From NCBI GenBank assembly GCA_035540515.1, contig DATLGM010000006.1:1-5468 (forward strand): 5,468 bases of DNA, read 5' to 3'. Below, piece by piece: positions 5,328-5,468 of this stretch. Below the pieces are notes generated by a model that saw only the letters and a program-made list of their open reading frames with translations, ran no database searches and had not been told where the DNA came from. The translations under genes and the position numbers were made by a program. Position 1 is the stretch's first letter. Each line of letters starts with the position of its first letter. This DNA comes from WHTG01 sp035540515 (GTDB taxonomy: Bacteria; Actinomycetota; Nitriliruptoria; Euzebyales; Egibacteraceae).

Positions 5328-5468
5328 ATGCAGTTCGGCATCTTCTCGGTCAGCGACATCACGCCCGACCCCACCACCGGCCGCACGCCGACGGAGGCGG
5401 AGCGGATCAAGGCGGTCGTCGCGATCGCCCGGAAGGCCGAGGAGGTCGGCCTGGACGTGTTCGCCCTC
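5328..5468 (+). CDS. LLM-class flavin-dependent oxidoreductase (luciferase-like), N-terminal part
   Basis: The first 47 codons of a bacterial-luciferase-like flavin-dependent monooxygenase, cut by the right edge; the family is usually about 330-370 aa. The visible start, MQFGIFSVSDI followed by TPDPTTGRTPTEAERI and then IARKAEEVGLDVFAL, has the first beta strand of the TIM barrel and the first helix with the AEEVGLDVF pattern typical of the family. It most resembles, from memory, the CE1758 FMN-dependent subfamily, whose genes are usually followed by a partner FMN reductase (CE1759 type); such a gene would be expected beyond the window. ATG at 5328 is supported by GGAAGG (5314-5319) 8 nt upstream. 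The upstream inverted repeat over the -10 box suggests inducible expression. Substrate is unknown, and use of F420 instead of FMN cannot be excluded. Confidence 0.88.
   Translation, partial: MQFGIFSVSDITPDPTTGRTPTEAERIKAVVAIARKAEEVGLDVFAL

Noticed and set aside
1..5468. Defence island, mobile element, CRISPR or phage content.
   Set aside because: No transposase, integrase, repeat array, attachment site or toxin-antitoxin pair is visible; RecQ and Toprim-like proteins occur in some defence systems, but nothing else here supports that reading.

Overview
The window is strongly GC-rich double-stranded DNA with dense, ordinary bacterial gene packing. The gene content points to an actinobacterium (Actinomycetota): a stand-alone CarD RNA-polymerase-binding regulator, a DUF3097-family protein (a family I know essentially from actinobacteria), an actinobacterial-style RecQ helicase carrying a C-terminal phosphoribosyltransferase-like domain, and GTG starts. 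I cannot name a genus. There is no rRNA, tRNA, CRISPR array, insertion sequence or phage gene, and the G/C-ending codon usage looks alike across all genes, so there is no sign of recent transfer.

Left region (1-1583, minus strand): a TetR-family repressor (888-1583) is followed, with a 4-bp GTGA stop/start overlap, by an ABC transporter ATPase (1-891) that runs off the left edge only a few codons before its expected end. This is the standard layout of a repressor-controlled exporter operon; the membrane permease should lie just outside the left edge. The repressor's promoter looks near-leaderless and is overlapped by an imperfect inverted repeat that is probably its own operator.

Middle region (1584-3084): carD (1688-2200, plus strand) is divergent from the TetR gene and meets a minus-strand DUF3097 gene (2201-3007) tail to tail with no base between the two stop codons. 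DUF3097 shows a Toprim-like acidic motif pattern. A perfect 18-bp palindrome lies just past the carD stop, inside the DUF3097 coding sequence.

Right region (3085-5468, plus strand): a 699-aa RecQ-type helicase is transcribed divergently from DUF3097. It has a complete set of helicase motifs, an apparent winged-helix segment placed before (not after) the four-cysteine zinc site, no HRDC domain, and a ComF-like phosphoribosyltransferase domain at the C terminus. After a 143-bp gap with a perfect 6-6-6 inverted repeat over a good -10 box, a flavin-dependent luciferase-like oxidoreductase gene (5328 onward) begins and runs off the right edge.

The most interesting points are the unusual domain order of the RecQ protein and its head-to-head pairing with a Toprim-like protein of unknown function, which together could form a DNA-processing pair. 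That link is inference. Everything else is well explained by known families.
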